Assembly (NCBI GenBank): GCA_003833135.1
Contig: QZLH01000124.1
Span: 33,502 to 97,501, forward strand
Source: Oehlia diaphana
Taxonomy: Eukaryota > Glomeromycota > Glomeromycetes > Glomerales > Glomeraceae
DNA: 64,000 nt
Direction of reading: 5' to 3'
The first letter of the stretch is position 1, and every line of letters starts with the position of its first letter. Shown piece after piece: positions 61,946-64,000 of the stretch. The notes under the pieces were generated by a model. It was given only the letters and a program-made list of their open reading frames with translations, was not told the origin of the DNA and ran no database searches. The position numbers were made by a program, and so were the translations under genes.

Positions 61946-62053
61946 CAGTCAAACTCCGATATAACGATGTGTTGAGACCCATATGAAAATCATCGTTATA
62001 TCGAAGTTTTTAGATATCAGTATATCGAATATCGGCATATTAAGGTCTGACTG
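61946..62053. mobile_element. TA-flanked miniature element with CAGTC ends
   Basis: Starts cagtcaaactccgatataac and ends cggcatattaaggtctgactg, which are inverted relatives, with TA on both sides (61944-61945 and 62054-62055). An internal palindrome pairs gatataacgatg with catcgttatatc. These ends match the pogo/Tc1-mariner style. A lone matching end occurs at 10510-10530. Confidence 0.65.
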
Positions 62054-62119
62054 TATAAGATTTCCCGAATTATAACATTTCGAGATATACTGTAGGAACT
62101 GGTAACACTCAAAAAAAAA

Positions 62120-62330
62120 GCGGTATTAAAGTAGTATGGTCGGGTCTGAGTAGAGTATGTGATATTTAGTAGTGTGTAACATAAACTATGTGAACCATAC
62201 TCAGGTGATGAATAGCATCTCAGCCCACTCCGAATCATGTGTTTGGCCCGTCATGTTATTTATCACTTGAGTAAACTGTCACATAGAGGTCCATACTCTA
62301 CTCATCACCATACTCCTTTCCGTAAATACC
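62120..62330. repeat. Imperfect inverted repeat
   Basis: gtctgagtagagtatg near 62150 is mirrored by catactctactcatc near 62290-62310, with an inner accatactcaggtgatgaa / ttatcacttgagta pair. Non-coding. The short minus-strand frame over it is not called. Confidence 0.4.
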
Positions 62331-63613
62331 GACTGATCACGCTGATCCCCTTCCGTAGCACTTTATCATATAAACTCAAAATTTCATCTATTAAGCCATG
62401 ATCTAAATTTCGAATGAATTTTTTAAATTCATGAAATTAAGTGACGCACTCACAGACATTTAAAATATTATAATAAAATTAAATATAAAATTAACGTATT
62501 ATTATTATGTCTTTTGCATAAAAATAAATTTTTTTGTATTGTCACACCTAATTTAGTAATGATTAGATGTAACCTCAAATTTCATATCTGTTGTTTATTA
62601 ACCATGATGAGCAAAAAAACTAATAGTTTTGCATTGATAAAATTGAAAAAATTAGTGAAATGAGTGTCGGTGAAACGATATGATGTGTAGTTTGTCGATG
62701 AGGGTGATCTAACCCAAATAGATTACGTTAATAATAATTTACTAAGTTAATCAGAATTTCGATTTTCGAATCAATACCTAATTCAAAATTCGATGATATT
62801 TGGGTCCATGTCGATCCTAAATTGAAAACATTAATTTGACAGATACAGTAAGGAGTTCGGAAATATTCCTATTACGAGAAATATTTATTTTAATAATCTA
62901 TGAGACATTATTAAATATATAAATATATATGTTTACAAAATATTTTAATATTGTAAATCAAGTTTCATTTCATTTCATTTTATTTGTTTGTATATTGACC
63001 TGTATGAAATTCCTAATTTAATAGGTTAATAAAAAATCTGACCAAAAATCGATAACACAGGAAATTGTAAGATATTATTTCTTAAATGAAGTGTGATTAC
63101 AAATATATATTTAGCTTAAAATAAGAAAAATATGTTATCAGAAAAAGTGACTATTATTAAATTAAAATCTTTTTTTTTTTTTATTATAATTGGAATTTTG
63201 TAATTACTAAGAAATAATGTTTATTCAAGTTTTTACCATTATTCTTTTAAATATGGTAAAGTATCAGCATTAAATAAAAAAAGGGGGGAAATTCTTAAAA
63301 AAAAAAACATCATTTTTAAAAGAAATGATAAGATTTTTTATGTAATTATTAAAATAAAACAATGTAATGTAAGTTTCGGTAAAATTTACTAAAATGGTTA
63401 ACGGAAGACATAATGATTTACAAACATCATGTTTGTAAATCTATCATACTGTTGATCAATTTAGAATAATATAATAACTAGTCCCTAATGTATAAATGTA
63501 TTTTAATTTCTTTCTAATATAAGGATTCATCTTTAATTAAATATAAACATATACCTAATTTTCATTATATTAATAATTGTATTGGTTATTTTAATTTAAT
63601 ATTAATACCAGAT

Positions 63614-63935
63614 TTACATTTGATGTTGTGAAGGTATATCTGGATAAAAAAAGAAAGCTATTGCTATGATAACATATGTGGCTAAGAATAAAACACCTTT
63701 TAACCAATTTGATTCACCATTCTAAAAAAAAAAAGGTGTTAATTTTATACAATTTTAATTAATTAAAGAAACGCGTAAATATAATATTATAATATTATAC
63801 CTGAATGATATAATATGTCATTAAAACTGAAATGAATAATACAACAGTTTCAAATGATTGGAAATTTAATGTCATCTCTTGACCCGTTACCCATCCAAGT
63901 ATAACGAGTAATGGTGAAACGAAAAATGCAATATG
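63614..63935 (-). CDS. Vacuolar H+/Ca2+ exchanger, paralogue D (3' part; continues past the window)
   Basis: The two last exons are visible (63801-63935 and 63614-63721). They encode [39 protein letters not shown] and the final helix [20 protein letters not shown], ending IPSQHQM. Lengths and phases equal those of copies A-C, with a tail six residues longer than in A. In this part there is no damage; the start and the cation-binding motifs lie beyond 64000, so activity cannot be judged. Confidence 0.85.
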
Positions 63936-64000
63936 CTAAAAAGTAATAAATAAATAACGAATAAAGAATTTTGTTTTTTAATGAATCTAAAACAAGGATA

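Overview
The window looks like nuclear DNA of an arbuscular mycorrhizal fungus (Glomeromycotina, most likely Rhizophagus). It is very AT-rich with long poly-A/T runs. Genes are split by short GT-AG introns, and several families are ones I know as expanded in Rhizophagus: kinases with an N-terminal C-x2-C-x9-C-x2-C ribbon, Gag-like/MIR proteins, Vcx1-type exchangers and ion-transport-domain proteins. The species call comes from protein-family recognition, not a search. Exons were assembled by hand; for every intact model the exon lengths sum to a multiple of three.

Layout. 1-10 kb: two complete, diverged MIR-domain genes (1367-2589 and 8798-10032, both +) and a 33-codon relic of a third (3161) flank a minus-strand kinase gene (5397-8095) whose front half is tandemly duplicated. 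10-14 kb: repeats and purine tracts. 14.4-19.1 kb: two decayed minus-strand genes, a SAM methyltransferase and an ion-transport-domain protein. 19-20.8 kb: unassigned coding relics. 21.5-27.2 kb: an intact aldo-keto reductase (25113-26679, -) between a full-length pseudogene copy and a third fragment. 28.1-29.2 kb: a 536-bp tandem repeat. 29.6 kb: a small TA-flanked inverted-repeat element. 33.3-34.1 kb: a predicted secreted, GPI-anchored protein. 38 kb: a small membrane protein. 38.8-40.2 kb: a minisatellite running into a 975-bp assembly gap. 41.7-42.5 kb: a BIM1/X325-like copper protein with a mature N-terminal histidine. 42.6-44.3 kb: decayed genes, one RING-like. 45.2 kb: a second TA-flanked element. 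46.7-64 kb: four minus-strand H+/Ca2+ exchanger paralogues (A intact; B and C with changed catalytic motifs; D cut by the window edge), with more small DNA elements between them.

The common theme is local duplication followed by decay: MIR genes, kinase exons, reductases and exchangers each occur as a good copy beside damaged ones. The intact products point to calcium sequestration, copper handling, carbonyl/redox chemistry and signalling. Nothing suggests an operon or prokaryotic system, and no rRNA, convincing tRNA or CRISPR array was seen. The most unusual items are the Gag-like/MIR fusion proteins, the kinase gene with a chimeric exon, and the exchanger cluster with stepwise loss of catalytic residues.
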